A DNA stretch of 64,000 nt, from positions 33,123 to 97,122 of the forward strand of contig DATJNV010000048.1 of NCBI GenBank assembly GCA_035507705.1, in the 5' to 3' direction. A model generated the notes under the pieces. That model searched no databases. It had not been told where the DNA came from and was given only the letters and a program-made list of their open reading frames with translations. This DNA is from PALSA-350 sp035507705 (GTDB lineage: Bacteria > Acidobacteriota > Terriglobia > Terriglobales > Acidobacteriaceae). The stretch's first letter is position 1, and each line of letters starts with the position of its first letter. Both the position numbers and the translations under genes were made by a program. Of this stretch, positions 19,218-27,562 are shown in pieces.

Positions 19218-20593
19218 TCCACCACGTCCGTGGGCAGCGGCCCTTCCAGTATCAAACCATGATGCTTGCCTTCGGCAGTGACTACGGGAACGCCGCCATG
19301 CGGTTGGAGCCCGACCTTCAGCTCCCAAATGGAGATCATAGGTACGAATTTCGAGAACAGCAGGTAGAGCAGCGCCATCATGCCAAAGCTCGATGCCATC
19401 AGCGTGTCTTCTACCCAAGTTGGCCGGTAGGTTCCCCACGAGTAGGGCAGGAACTTGTGTTCCAGCGAGGGCACCACAATCAAAAACCGCTCCAGCCACA
19501 TACCCACGACTACGGTACAGGAGGCGATCGCCGTTCCGGTGATTGTGCGCAGCCGCCTGATCGCGAGAATCGGCACCGGGATGATGAAGTTACACACCAC
19601 CATAGTCCAGAACAGCGGGGCAAACTGCTTACGAACCCCATCCCAGAAGACCACCATTTCCGGCGGCGAATTTCCATACCAGGTGGTCAGGCGCTCGGCG
19701 AACGTGAAGTAGAACCACAAGAGGCTCATCGTGAGGAGCAGCTTGCCCAGATTCTCGAAATGGATAGGCCGGAGATATGCCTCCAGATGTAGAAACCTGC
19801 GAAGGAGGGCCATAGCCAGGATCAGGGCCGCAATGCCGCTGAAAATGGCTCCGGCAACGAAGTAGGGCCCGAAGATGCTGGAATGCCACATGGGCACCGG
19901 TGTCATCGCGAAATCCCAGGAGACGATGGTATGCACCGAAACTGCCACCGGAACGATTACAATCGCCATAATATGCATGGCGATTTCCAGCCGCTGCCAT
20001 TGTCGCGGCGTGCCTTGCCAGCCCAGCGCCAGTATTCCGTAGATTTTTCTTCGCCATCCAGTGGTAACATCGCGCACCGAAGCAAAATCAGGGATGGTCG
20101 GCAAATATAAAAAGGTCGTGCTGCCGGTGAGATAAGTGGATATGGCAAAAAAATCCCATGCCAGCGGCGAACGAAAGTTCGGCCAGATCTGGCGTTCGCT
20201 GGGATAAGGGATCATCCAAAAAGCCAGCCATGGCCGGCCGATGTGGCAGAGCGGAATGATGGCGCCGATCAACACGGAGAATACAGTGATGGCTTCCGCG
20301 CAGCGCGTAACCGGACGCCGCCAGGTAGCGTTGGTGAGCCGCAGAATGGCAGAGATCAGCGTTCCGGCGTGGCTGATACCGATCCAGAAGACAAAGTTGG
20401 TTATGTCAAAAGCCCAGAATACGGGGGAGTTGAGTCCCCAAACTCCGATGCCGTTGTACAGCTGATAGCCAAACGCGGCCACGCCCGCCAGCAGCAAGGC
20501 CGCCGAAAGAGCGACGGCGACCCAATACTTGCCGCTGCTATGAAAGAGCGGCCGTAGCAGATCCTGCTCGATTTTTTCAGCCGTGGGTTGCAT
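19214..20593 (-). CDS. NrfD/PsrC-type membrane quinol-oxidising subunit (ActC-like)
   Basis: 459 residues with about ten transmembrane helices. The first is around WVAVALSAALLLAGVAAFGY, with FWIGISHAGTLISAILRL and later FYFTFAERLTTWYG among the conserved NrfD-family text. In ACIII and Qrc this subunit binds menaquinol and passes electrons to the FeS subunit; a proton-translocation path is proposed for the family. The start lies inside the preceding FeS gene (17-bp overlap) and the end overlaps DUF3341 by 4 bp, so stoichiometric expression by translational coupling is likely. Confidence 0.93.
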   Translation of the reverse strand: MQPTAEKIEQDLLRPLFHSSGKYWVAVALSAALLLAGVAAFGYQLYNGIGVWGLNSPVFWAFDITNFVFWIGISHAGTLISAILRLTNATWRRPVTRCAEAITVFSVLIGAIIPLCHIGRPWLAFWMIPYPSERQIWPNFRSPLAWDFFAISTYLTGSTTFLYLPTIPDFASVRDVTTGWRRKIYGILALGWQGTPRQWQRLEIAMHIMAIVIVPVAVSVHTIVSWDFAMTPVPMWHSSIFGPYFVAGAIFSGIAALILAMALLRRFLHLEAYLRPIHFENLGKLLLTMSLLWFYFTFAERLTTWYGNSPPEMVVFWDGVRKQFAPLFWTMVVCNFIIPVPILAIRRLRTITGTAIASCTVVVGMWLERFLIVVPSLEHKFLPYSWGTYRPTWVEDTLMASSFGMMALLYLLFSKFVPMISIWELKVGLQPHGGVPVVTAEGKHHGLILEGPLPTDVVE

Positions 20594-21284
20594 TTTCCCA
20601 GGTGCCTCGTTCGAGATAAGTCACGTTGGGCTTCGTACCCAGTTCACCCAACAGCTTAGTACCGCGATTGGAACTGGAGAGCTGCGCAACCTGGCTCGTA
20701 GGATCATCCAGGTCGCCGAAGACCAACGCCTTGGAGGGGCAGGATTGCGCACAGGCGGTGGTGAATTCGCCATCCTTCAGTTCGCGTTTCTCCGCTTCCG
20801 CCTGAATCTCTGCCGCCTTGATGCGTTGCGTACAGAAGGTGCATTTTTCCATGATGCCCACCGTGCGCACGGAGACATCCGGATTCAGTTGCAAATTGAG
20901 CGGCTTATCCCACTGCGGGTTGTAGTAGTTAAAAAAGCGAACGTTGTAGGGGCACGCATTGGCGCAAAATCGGGTGCCGATGCAGCGGTTGTAAACCTGT
21001 GCATTCAGTCCCTCGGGTGTGTGATAGCTGGCATAGGTTGGGCACACTGGCTCGCACGGCGCCTCATCACACTGTTGGCAAAGCACTGGCTGAAAGCGGA
21101 TTTTGGGGTTGGGAAAATCTCCTTCCCAGTAGCGCTCGACCCGAATCCAGTGCTTGGCGCGCCCTCGCGCGGCCTGATCCGCACCGGCAGTGGGAACGTT
21201 GTTTTCCGCGTGGCATGCGACCACACACGCCTCGCAGCCCGTGCAACGGTCAAGGTCGACAACCAATCCCCACTTATGCGCCAT
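20577..21284 (-). CDS. Four-cluster ferredoxin-type FeS subunit (ActB C-terminal/QrcC-like)
   Basis: 235 residues with four cysteine motifs: CTGCEACVVAC (about 16-26), CQQCDEAPCEPVCP (about 69-82), CIGTRFCANACP (about 98-109) and the split CTFC...CAQSCP. The third motif has Thr in place of the second Cys (CIGT). In ACIII/Qrc proteins this goes with a [3Fe-4S] cluster instead of [4Fe-4S]; so the expected content is three [4Fe-4S] and one [3Fe-4S]. It has no signal peptide and would be carried across with its Tat-exported partner. In canonical ACIII this domain is fused to the C-terminus of ActB; here it is a separate gene 48 bp downstream of the large subunit. Confidence 0.93.
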   Translation of the reverse strand: MAHKWGLVVDLDRCTGCEACVVACHAENNVPTAGADQAARGRAKHWIRVERYWEGDFPNPKIRFQPVLCQQCDEAPCEPVCPTYASYHTPEGLNAQVYNRCIGTRFCANACPYNVRFFNYYNPQWDKPLNLQLNPDVSVRTVGIMEKCTFCTQRIKAAEIQAEAEKRELKDGEFTTACAQSCPSKALVFGDLDDPTSQVAQLSSSNRGTKLLGELGTKPNVTYLERGTWENATHG

Positions 21285-21332
21285 TCACATGCCTCTCTTC
21301 GAGCAATCTGCGGACGTCGTTCTGCTTACTCA

Positions 21333-23591
21333 TCAACGGGGCTCCGGCTCGTGCGGAAAACCGCTCATTCCTCCAGCGAACAACACCAGCTTCGCCTGTT
21401 CCGGACCAGCGACACGTGCCAGCTTCACCCGCGTGGAGGCCCAGGCGAGCGCGCCGCTATCGCCAACGCTCCGCGGCTCGAGAATTGAGAGCGGGTTGAC
21501 GCCGCGCCCACTGGCAAATCGCCCGAAGTTTTCATGCCCCTGTCCGGCCGGCATTGCTACCATGTCGGGCGCAATACCTGGCGAAAGGATCGCCGCCGCT
21601 TGCACTTTCGCCTGCGGCGATGCGATCTCCACCAGGTCACCGTGTTTGATTCCCAGCCGATCCGCTGTCTTCGGATTTATCTCAACCCAACTCGACCACA
21701 TGGCTGATGTAAGTACATCAGGCAACTCCTGAAGCCACGGCAAATTGGCCAGTGAGCCATCGCCGAACGCCTGCGAGGGATAGGGCAAGAAATAGAATGG
21801 ATAATCGCCGGAGGCTGCCGCGACTTCAGGCGCAGTTATGGGCGCTTGCTTTTCCGGCGCCGCGGGCTGAGCGGGCGCGACGGCCCCCCACCATCCGCCC
21901 TGTGCCTGAATTGCGTCCCAGAAATCGTCGTCCGTCTTGGCGTCGATGGAACCACCGTGGGTTCGGAGCGGAACATAGGCAGCGCGCAACATCGCGTCAT
22001 AGGTGCTCCACGGGAGCGCTTTGGCTACGTCACCACCAAGCTGATGAGCTGCGCCGAGCAAGACATCAGGCATTGGCTTGGTATCATGCAGCGGCAAAAC
22101 CGCGGGAGGTGCAAGGCTCACCACGGCCCGGGATGAACCCGACTCCGGAACGCTGTCGAGCCAACTCTCGAGCGGTGCGTGATCCGGCAAGATCAGGTCC
22201 GCCTGTGCACTCGTCTCATCGATAAAGCTGCCGAAACTGACGATAGTGGGAATCTTCGCCAGCGCATCACGAACCTGCAAACCAGGCGGGGCCGCGAAAA
22301 CCGGGTTGGCATCGTACAACAGCAGCAATTGTGGCGGGGCGCTCACTAATGCGCGGATGCCCGTATGACTTTCGCCCGCGGGCGATCCAGACGTCTCCAC
22401 GGGAGGGTCGGGAGTAAAGCTCAGAAGGGGCGCGGATCCATGACCCGTATCGACCAGCGACTCGAGGGCATTCACTGCCAGTGCGGTGAACGCGCCATTT
22501 GATTCGGCTAGCGGCGCGCCGCCTACAAGTGCGGCGGCCAATCCGTTCTGCGTCAGCTCATGAGCGAGTCGCTTGATGACGGCTGCGGGCACTCCGGTCT
22601 GCTTCTCCACCGCTTCCGGCGTGTAGTCGGGCAGACCTGCGGACCAGCCGGAAATAAGCGCTCCGGCGCGAGAACCGGCACCCTGGGGCGCCAGCTTTTC
22701 GCTCAGAATGACGTGGGCAATCCCCAAGGCAAACGCACCTTCGGTTCCAGGCCGGCATGCGATCCACTCATCTGCGTTTGCGCCGGTCTGCGACATCCGC
22801 GATTCCACCTGGACAAATTTGGCCCGGCGTCCGGGCCGCCCTTGCCGCATCTCTCCATACCCAATGGATTGTGCCACTGGAGAATTCCAGGCGCCCAGAA
22901 AATCGGCGCCGAACGAGATCACATAGTCAGCGCGCGCAAGATCGAACGTGGGCAACCTGGCGTGGCCAAAGCTGAGAAGGTTGGCCTCTCGCAGGACCGC
23001 TTCATCGAAGGGTTCATACCAGATCGCGGGCGGGGCACCATAAGCATGCAGGAATCGCTCAATCAACTCATGACGCTGACCGCTCAGCGGACGGCTTAGA
23101 AACGCCAGCGAGTTCGCGCCGTTGGCGGATTTCAATGCGGTCAGGTGCGAGAGCAGTTCCTTCTGTGCATCGTCCCAGCTGATTGGCTGAAATTCGCCAG
23201 ATCCACGTGGACCCGTGCGCTTGATCGGTTGCGTGATGCGATCGGGATTGTAGAGCACCTGTAAACCTGCCTGGCCGCGCGCGCACAGCTTGCCCTGGTT
23301 GACTGGGTGCTGGGGATTGCCCTCCAGCTTCTTGGCGAGCCCCATCTTGATCAGACCCTGCTGCCCGCGGCGCACGACTTCGGCTTCGCCCTGCATCACA
23401 CGCACTTGCAGGCCGCAACCCGCCGAGCAGAGCGTGCAGACGCTGGGCTTCCAGGTGGCAATGCCGGGAATCAACTCTTCTTCGGGCACGAACCGGATGA
23501 GCTGTTTCTCCGCACTTCGGCAGCCTCCGAGCGTCGCGAGCGCGCCCGAGAGAGCCGATATCTTGATGAAGTCGCGCCTTTCCATGGTCAT
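21333..23591 (-). CDS. Molybdopterin-oxidoreductase-like large subunit (ActB N-terminal/QrcB-like), Tat lipoprotein
   Basis: 752 residues. The N-terminus ERRDFIKISALSGALATLGG followed by Cys combines a twin-arginine signal with a lipobox, so the mature protein should be Tat-exported and lipid-anchored at the periplasmic face. A [4Fe-4S] motif CTLCSAGC...GKLCARG follows (about 51-58 and 97). The rest has the molybdopterin-oxidoreductase fold with a C-terminal molydopterin-binding domain (DRLGIKHGDLVEIASPQAKV). In ActB and QrcB this fold has lost the molybdenum cofactor and only relays electrons; whether cofactor is absent here cannot be seen directly. The start shares one base with the cytochrome stop upstream. 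Confidence 0.9.
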   Translation of the reverse strand: MTMERRDFIKISALSGALATLGGCRSAEKQLIRFVPEEELIPGIATWKPSVCTLCSAGCGLQVRVMQGEAEVVRRGQQGLIKMGLAKKLEGNPQHPVNQGKLCARGQAGLQVLYNPDRITQPIKRTGPRGSGEFQPISWDDAQKELLSHLTALKSANGANSLAFLSRPLSGQRHELIERFLHAYGAPPAIWYEPFDEAVLREANLLSFGHARLPTFDLARADYVISFGADFLGAWNSPVAQSIGYGEMRQGRPGRRAKFVQVESRMSQTGANADEWIACRPGTEGAFALGIAHVILSEKLAPQGAGSRAGALISGWSAGLPDYTPEAVEKQTGVPAAVIKRLAHELTQNGLAAALVGGAPLAESNGAFTALAVNALESLVDTGHGSAPLLSFTPDPPVETSGSPAGESHTGIRALVSAPPQLLLLYDANPVFAAPPGLQVRDALAKIPTIVSFGSFIDETSAQADLILPDHAPLESWLDSVPESGSSRAVVSLAPPAVLPLHDTKPMPDVLLGAAHQLGGDVAKALPWSTYDAMLRAAYVPLRTHGGSIDAKTDDDFWDAIQAQGGWWGAVAPAQPAAPEKQAPITAPEVAAASGDYPFYFLPYPSQAFGDGSLANLPWLQELPDVLTSAMWSSWVEINPKTADRLGIKHGDLVEIASPQAKVQAAAILSPGIAPDMVAMPAGQGHENFGRFASGRGVNPLSILEPRSVGDSGALAWASTRVKLARVAGPEQAKLVLFAGGMSGFPHEPEPR

Positions 23592-24208
23592 CAGTAGTGA
23601 CAGGTCTCGCAGTCAACCGAGACTTTTTTCTGCGTATGGCAATTGAGGCAAAAGCCCATATTCAGGTTGACTTTCCGTTCCGCCGTGGTCTGCTTAGTCA
23701 AGTCGCTGTGGCAAGTAGCGCAGTCCACTCCGGCGCGAATATGCGGCGCGTGATTGAAGCGCACGTGCGCAGAGTCGCTGTAGTTGTAGACCCGAACCCA
23801 CGGGATCTCTTCCCCGCGCGCTTTGTAGGCGGCAATCTTCTTAATTTCGGGCTTGTCGGTAGCAATCGACTGGTGGCAGCTCATGCACACGTTCACTCCG
23901 GGAATGCGCGCTTCCGGCCCCTGGTCCACACCAACATGACAGAAGGTGCAAGGCAGGCCTTTGGCCAGATGAACGGTGTGGGTGTAGGCGATGGGCTGGA
24001 CCGGATGCTCCGGATGGATATCCAGAAAATCTTTGATTGCCGCATAAGCGTCAGGATGCGCAGGAGTGAAAACTCCCGTAGTCACATAGGACGACTGCGA
24101 TGACGCATGCAGCCCGGGCGCGGGCAGCACAATTTTCACGAGCGCCCAAGCAAAAGCCCCGGCCGCAATGAGCAACAACCATTTTTGCCAACCCAGAGGG
24201 ATGCGCAT
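23591..24208 (-). CDS. Membrane-anchored pentaheme cytochrome c (ActA/QrcA-like)
   Basis: 205 residues with one N-terminal membrane helix (WLLLIAAGAFAWALVKIV) and five CxxCH haem motifs: CTFCH, CMSCH, CATCH, CLNCH and CETCH, the last at the C-terminus. Five haems match ActA of alternative complex III; as I recall, QrcA carries six. It is the first gene of the five-gene operon on the minus strand and would receive electrons from the FeS/large subunits and pass them to a soluble periplasmic carrier. No ActE cytochrome or ActF second NrfD subunit, nor any terminal oxidase, follows. Confidence 0.93.
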   Translation of the reverse strand: MRIPLGWQKWLLLIAAGAFAWALVKIVLPAPGLHASSQSSYVTTGVFTPAHPDAYAAIKDFLDIHPEHPVQPIAYTHTVHLAKGLPCTFCHVGVDQGPEARIPGVNVCMSCHQSIATDKPEIKKIAAYKARGEEIPWVRVYNYSDSAHVRFNHAPHIRAGVDCATCHSDLTKQTTAERKVNLNMGFCLNCHTQKKVSVDCETCHY

Positions 24209-24423
24209 AGAGGGCGAATTTTTCGTGGAATGTTTATGAAAGTGCCGATCCTACACGACCGGATGCGCGATTGTAAATATCGAACGGGAGGGAGGGAATG
24301 ATTGCTCCACCAGGGCTCAGGAGTCTCATGAAAGAATCGTGATTTTGAGCCTGATCGTTCGAAGTGGTGAGAGGCGTGGCTCGTTCTGTAAGGCTGGTTA
24401 TTTGCTGACCGAAGGGGCGAAAG

Positions 24424-24840
24424 CTATGGCCTACCCAGGTCATAGATCACTGGGCTCTCTCGTTTCACGGGTTCCTCCAAAGCTTGCCGTATGACCGCCA
24501 AAAGCTCCGAATTGTTGACTGGTTTCTGCAGAAACGCCTTAGCCCCGGCCTGAAGGGCCCGCTGCTGATTCAGCCGGACGTCACGGGCAGAGACCACGAT
24601 GATGGGGATCGAAGCGAGCGCCGGAACTGCTTTCATCCGTTCCATTACCAGAAAGCCGTCACCGGCAGGCAGGCCCAGATCGAGGATCACGAGATCTGGC
24701 TGTGTCTTTCGGGCTTCTGCAATACATGAGATCGCATCAGCCGCAAAGAACGTGTCGTAGTGATTGGCCTTAAGACGTATGTGCATGCTCTTAAGGACAT
24801 CCGGGTCGTCATCCACAATGAGAATCTTTTTGTTACCCAT
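24424..24840 (-). CDS. Single-domain response regulator (CheY-like receiver)
   Basis: 138 residues consisting only of a receiver domain: acidic cluster D10-D12, phospho-acceptor D54 (VILDLGLP), Thr/Ser switch in IIVVSARD and the Lys of FLQKPVNN. There is no output domain, so it acts through protein interaction or as a phosphorelay intermediate. The 20-residue tail after the receiver is short and charged. It stands alone, 215 bp from the cytochrome operon and divergent from the RNase T2 gene; no kinase is adjacent. Confidence 0.93.
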   Translation of the reverse strand: MGNKKILIVDDDPDVLKSMHIRLKANHYDTFFAADAISCIAEARKTQPDLVILDLGLPAGDGFLVMERMKAVPALASIPIIVVSARDVRLNQQRALQAGAKAFLQKPVNNSELLAVIRQALEEPVKRESPVIYDLGRP

Positions 24841-25207
24841 GCTCGCTATCTCCCCGAATTTCCCAGTAGTCCATTACGGAACTTTCAGCGACAGCCTTTT
24901 CATTTGCATGACGCTCCGTCCGTTGCTCTGTCCCTAACACAGAGACCAGGACCGGCAACCTTTCCGGTTACAAACACTGTTGCAGAATCCTTATGCTCTG
25001 CCCCCTCGGCGGGCGACAGTGCTTCGCTGTGTTTATCGGCCCAAACTGACGAGTCCGTGAGTCCGCCTTGCTTTCGCCGTGGCAACGGGACGAAATTTCC
25101 GGCAAGATGCCTATCGCACATGCCGGGGCGATGGGATACAACATTAGCCAGCGGGATCGCTGTCCGGGAGGCAGTTCCACATAGCAAGCATCCACATTTC
25201 AGGTTCC
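24841..25207. other. 367-bp intergenic region, no gene found
   Basis: Divergent region between the response regulator and the RNase T2 gene. I see no convincing ORF. A hairpin CCGGCA/TGCCGG (25099-25104 with 25121-25126) and a near-duplicate GAGTCCGTGAGTCCG are the only notable features. Both promoters must lie here, but their boxes are not clear. Confidence 0.4.
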
Positions 25208-25939
25208 TTGTGCTGTTTGGCCGTATTGCTGTCGTTAGCGGCAACCGCCTGCCAGCCTCCCGCGGCTCCGCGGAGCACGAACGAAACACCTCCAGCGCGC
25301 CCTGAATACCGTTCCCAGAGCAGCCCGGAATACGACAGGAACAACGAGGAAACCGGCCGTAGACGTTCTCGGCGTGGGCGCCCGGAAGAACAGGCTACCC
25401 CAGGGCAATTCGACTTTTACCTGCTCAATCTTTCCTGGTCTCCGGAGTTCTGCGCTACCCACGGTGACAGCCCGGAATGTGGCCGCAACCTGGGCTTTGT
25501 GGTCCACGGGCTATGGCCCCAGAATGACAATGGGGATTATCCCCAGCATTGCAGCGATGCGCCGGGCCCATCGAATCCTCAGGCCGACACCGATGTCATT
25601 CCGACGGCCAGCCTCGTAGAACACGAATGGGAGACACACGGCACCTGCTCCGGATTACCCGCCAATGAGTATTTCGCGGCCATTCACAAGGCGTACCAGG
25701 CAGTCAGTTTTCCGGCGAACATCGGTTCCGGCAACGATCCGCAGGGCGTACCGCCGGGAGAATTGTTGGCTCGATTTGCCGCGGCCAACCCGGATTACCC
25801 GCCGGAAAGTTTCGCTCTCAGTTGCGGCAATAACCGGCTGACAGCGATCGAAATCTGTTTGTCGAAGGACCTGCGACCCGAGCCTTGCCAGGGGGTTCGT
25901 TCCTGCCGGGCAAATGTGGTTAAGGTAACGCCGCCCTAG
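25208..25939 (+). CDS. RNase T2-family ribonuclease, probable lipoprotein
   Basis: About 243 residues. The N-terminus is a hydrophobic segment ending in LAATAC, a lipobox-like site, then a Pro/Ser/Arg-rich linker (about 18-65, with GRRRSRRGR) and the catalytic domain. CAS1 is FVVHGLWPQ (H100) and CAS2 is HEWETHGTC (H139, E140, H144). The Lys that normally precedes the second CAS2 His (K-H-G) is Thr here, so catalytic efficiency or specificity may differ. Family members cut single-stranded RNA to 3'-phosphates in the periplasm or outside the cell. The start is uncertain: the proposed codon is TTG with only a weak AGG upstream, and no in-frame ATG exists before the TAG at 25145. Confidence 0.88.
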   Translation: MCCLAVLLSLAATACQPPAAPRSTNETPPARPEYRSQSSPEYDRNNEETGRRRSRRGRPEEQATPGQFDFYLLNLSWSPEFCATHGDSPECGRNLGFVVHGLWPQNDNGDYPQHCSDAPGPSNPQADTDVIPTASLVEHEWETHGTCSGLPANEYFAAIHKAYQAVSFPANIGSGNDPQGVPPGELLARFAAANPDYPPESFALSCGNNRLTAIEICLSKDLRPEPCQGVRSCRANVVKVTPP

Positions 25940-25940
25940 C

Positions 25941-26870
25941 TTATTGCTGCGGACCTGGAGAATCCGGCTGGGCAGGACTCGAGGACTGCGAGGAGCTTTG
26001 GTCCAGCGGTTGCCCCATCTTCCGGGCCAGCTTTTCGGCCTGCTTCCGCCGGTGGTAGCGCACCATGTCGGGCCAGAACTCAATGATTTCACTGCCGATG
26101 ATGGCCTGGCCAGTAACCGTAAAGCCTCGCTCAAAGGTCTGGCCAACGGTGCGTTCGGGCTCCGGATAGTAGAAATTGGAAATTGCCGCGCCGACCAGGT
26201 TACCCAGAACGTTGGCATAGTTTGGTCCCCAGGTGAGGTTATCGCGCCGGCACCACACCGTCCCGCTGGCTGCCCAAAGGAGACGGCTGCCAAAACTGCC
26301 GGTGCCCTTCTGAAAATAGCGTGGGTCTTCCTTGAACAAGCTCGCCAGCACGGCGTTTCCAAAGAGGTTGCCGGTAAAGTAATCGGTGTACGCCGCCCCG
26401 AACCTCTTGGAATACCCCTCCACACCCTGCCCATACTCAGGAAAACTGTTTTCCGCCTGGTCAATGCCGGCACCCGCTGCGTTCAGCACGAAAGGCCACG
26501 GGTCCGTTGCACTTTTGAAAAAGAGCTCGTATTTTTGGCCCGCGCTGAGTGGTAGCGCATCTCTGTTCGCGGTGGTGTTGAAAGTCGCCATCACCGCAAA
26601 CACGCGCTGATGGAGCTGGCTGTCAAGCTGTTCCTGGGCCTGCTTCCGCCGTTCTTCCTCGGTAGCCGATGAATCCTGATTGGCCGTGCTCTTTGGATCG
26701 GATTGCGCGGGCGCCGCAGGAGGTGTGCTATCGGAAGAGGTTTGCGTTGTGGGAGTCGGACTATCCGGCAAATTCACCGGCGTATCTACTGGAGCGGCGC
26801 TGGACGGACGGCCAGCCAAAAGTACGGCCATCGCTATGCATACTGCCGCAGACGTTCGAGTTAGAGCCAA
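25941..26870 (-). CDS. Secreted protein of unknown function, acidobacterial type
   Basis: 309 residues, not recognised as a named family. A signal peptide ends near GRPSSAAP (about 26). It is followed by a Pro/Ser/Thr/Gln-rich low-complexity region (about 28-85) and a compact domain rich in aromatic and Gly residues with GAAYTDYFTGNLFGNAVLASLF and KEDPRYFQKG, then a second low-complexity Ser/Pro/Gln tail. I recall similar proteins as recurrent in acidobacterial genomes, often annotated hypothetical. The hydrophobic but non-helical domain (VLGNLVGAAISNFYY) could be membrane-associated. It is convergent with the RNase T2 gene, with only one base between the stops, and has its own promoter region upstream. 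Confidence 0.75.
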   Translation of the reverse strand: MALTRTSAAVCIAMAVLLAGRPSSAAPVDTPVNLPDSPTPTTQTSSDSTPPAAPAQSDPKSTANQDSSATEEERRKQAQEQLDSQLHQRVFAVMATFNTTANRDALPLSAGQKYELFFKSATDPWPFVLNAAGAGIDQAENSFPEYGQGVEGYSKRFGAAYTDYFTGNLFGNAVLASLFKEDPRYFQKGTGSFGSRLLWAASGTVWCRRDNLTWGPNYANVLGNLVGAAISNFYYPEPERTVGQTFERGFTVTGQAIIGSEIIEFWPDMVRYHRRKQAEKLARKMGQPLDQSSSQSSSPAQPDSPGPQQ

Positions 26871-27229
26871 TCGGTTGACCTCAATCCTGTTGCGTGAACC
26901 TATCGCTCAAACCGGCCTACGCGGGATGTCTTTTCTTCAGAGAGATGCTATGTACAACAGCCACCTAAGGTTCGCCAGGTCGCGAACCCGGCCGGCCTTT
27001 CCATTTGGGGGGGACCGCAGACCTGAAATCCGCAAGCCTGCCTGAAAACCTGAGGGACCTGGAACGTGCTCGCCTTGAAGCTCTCTTTAAGGCGCAAGTT
27101 CTATTCTATGGCAAAATCCGGGTTCGGGTTGGCGGCCGAAAGAAATGCTTATGGGATCAACAGCGAAATTCTGATGCCGGGCGTGGCCGGCCATGAACGG
27201 CTATCCTCCCTAAGGGAGAAACTATCGAA
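26871..27229. other. 359-bp intergenic region, no gene found
   Basis: Divergent region between the unknown secreted protein and the monooxygenase-like gene. Short frames present here look like noise. The segment CTCCCTAAGGGAG just before the downstream gene forms a small hairpin whose right arm (AAGGGAG) is also the likely ribosome-binding site, so it could mask that site. Confidence 0.4.
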
Positions 27230-27523
27230 ATGGCAAAACACGCATTGTACGTACCCCTAAAGGCAAAACCCGGCAAAGAGGCGGAAATTGAGGCGTTCCT
27301 CAAGCAAGGAGCTCAGTTGGCTCAGGCAGAGGCTGGAACAGTCACCTGGTATGGCATTAAAGAAGACGACGGCGCGTATGCAGTGTTCGATACCTTCAAC
27401 GATGAGGCCGGCCGGGATGCACACATGAACGGCGCGATTGCCAAGGCGTTGATGGCCAAAGCAGATGAGCTCTTCTCAAATAAAATCCAGATTCACAAAA
27501 TTCAAATCATCGCAGACAAGTAA
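27230..27523 (+). CDS. Putative quinol monooxygenase / antibiotic biosynthesis monooxygenase (ABM) domain protein
   Basis: 97 residues, a single dimeric alpha+beta-barrel (ABM) domain. It opens with a strand (HALYVPLKAKPGKEAEIEA), has a helix with FLKQGAQLAQAEAGTVTWYG, and a strand ending YAVFDTFNDEAGRDAHMNG, the usual YgiN-like pattern. Members oxidise quinols or polyphenols without cofactor or act in stress responses. A hairpin overlapping the AAGGGAG site may control translation. It is a single-gene unit; the convergent neighbour is the priming glycosyltransferase. Confidence 0.9.
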   Translation: MAKHALYVPLKAKPGKEAEIEAFLKQGAQLAQAEAGTVTWYGIKEDDGAYAVFDTFNDEAGRDAHMNGAIAKALMAKADELFSNKIQIHKIQIIADK

Positions 27524-27562
27524 ATCCCTAGACCGGGCGCAGTTCCTAAGCGGCCACCAGGG

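Noticed and set aside
25046..25126. Hammerhead-ribozyme-like core: CTGACGA (25046), GTCC/GGAC stem, GAAA (25092), and a CCGGCA/TGCCGG hairpin
   Set aside because: No UH cleavage site with a pairing stem I was found in any of the three hammerhead permutations, and the stem-II loop is long and unpaired. The core match is probably coincidental.
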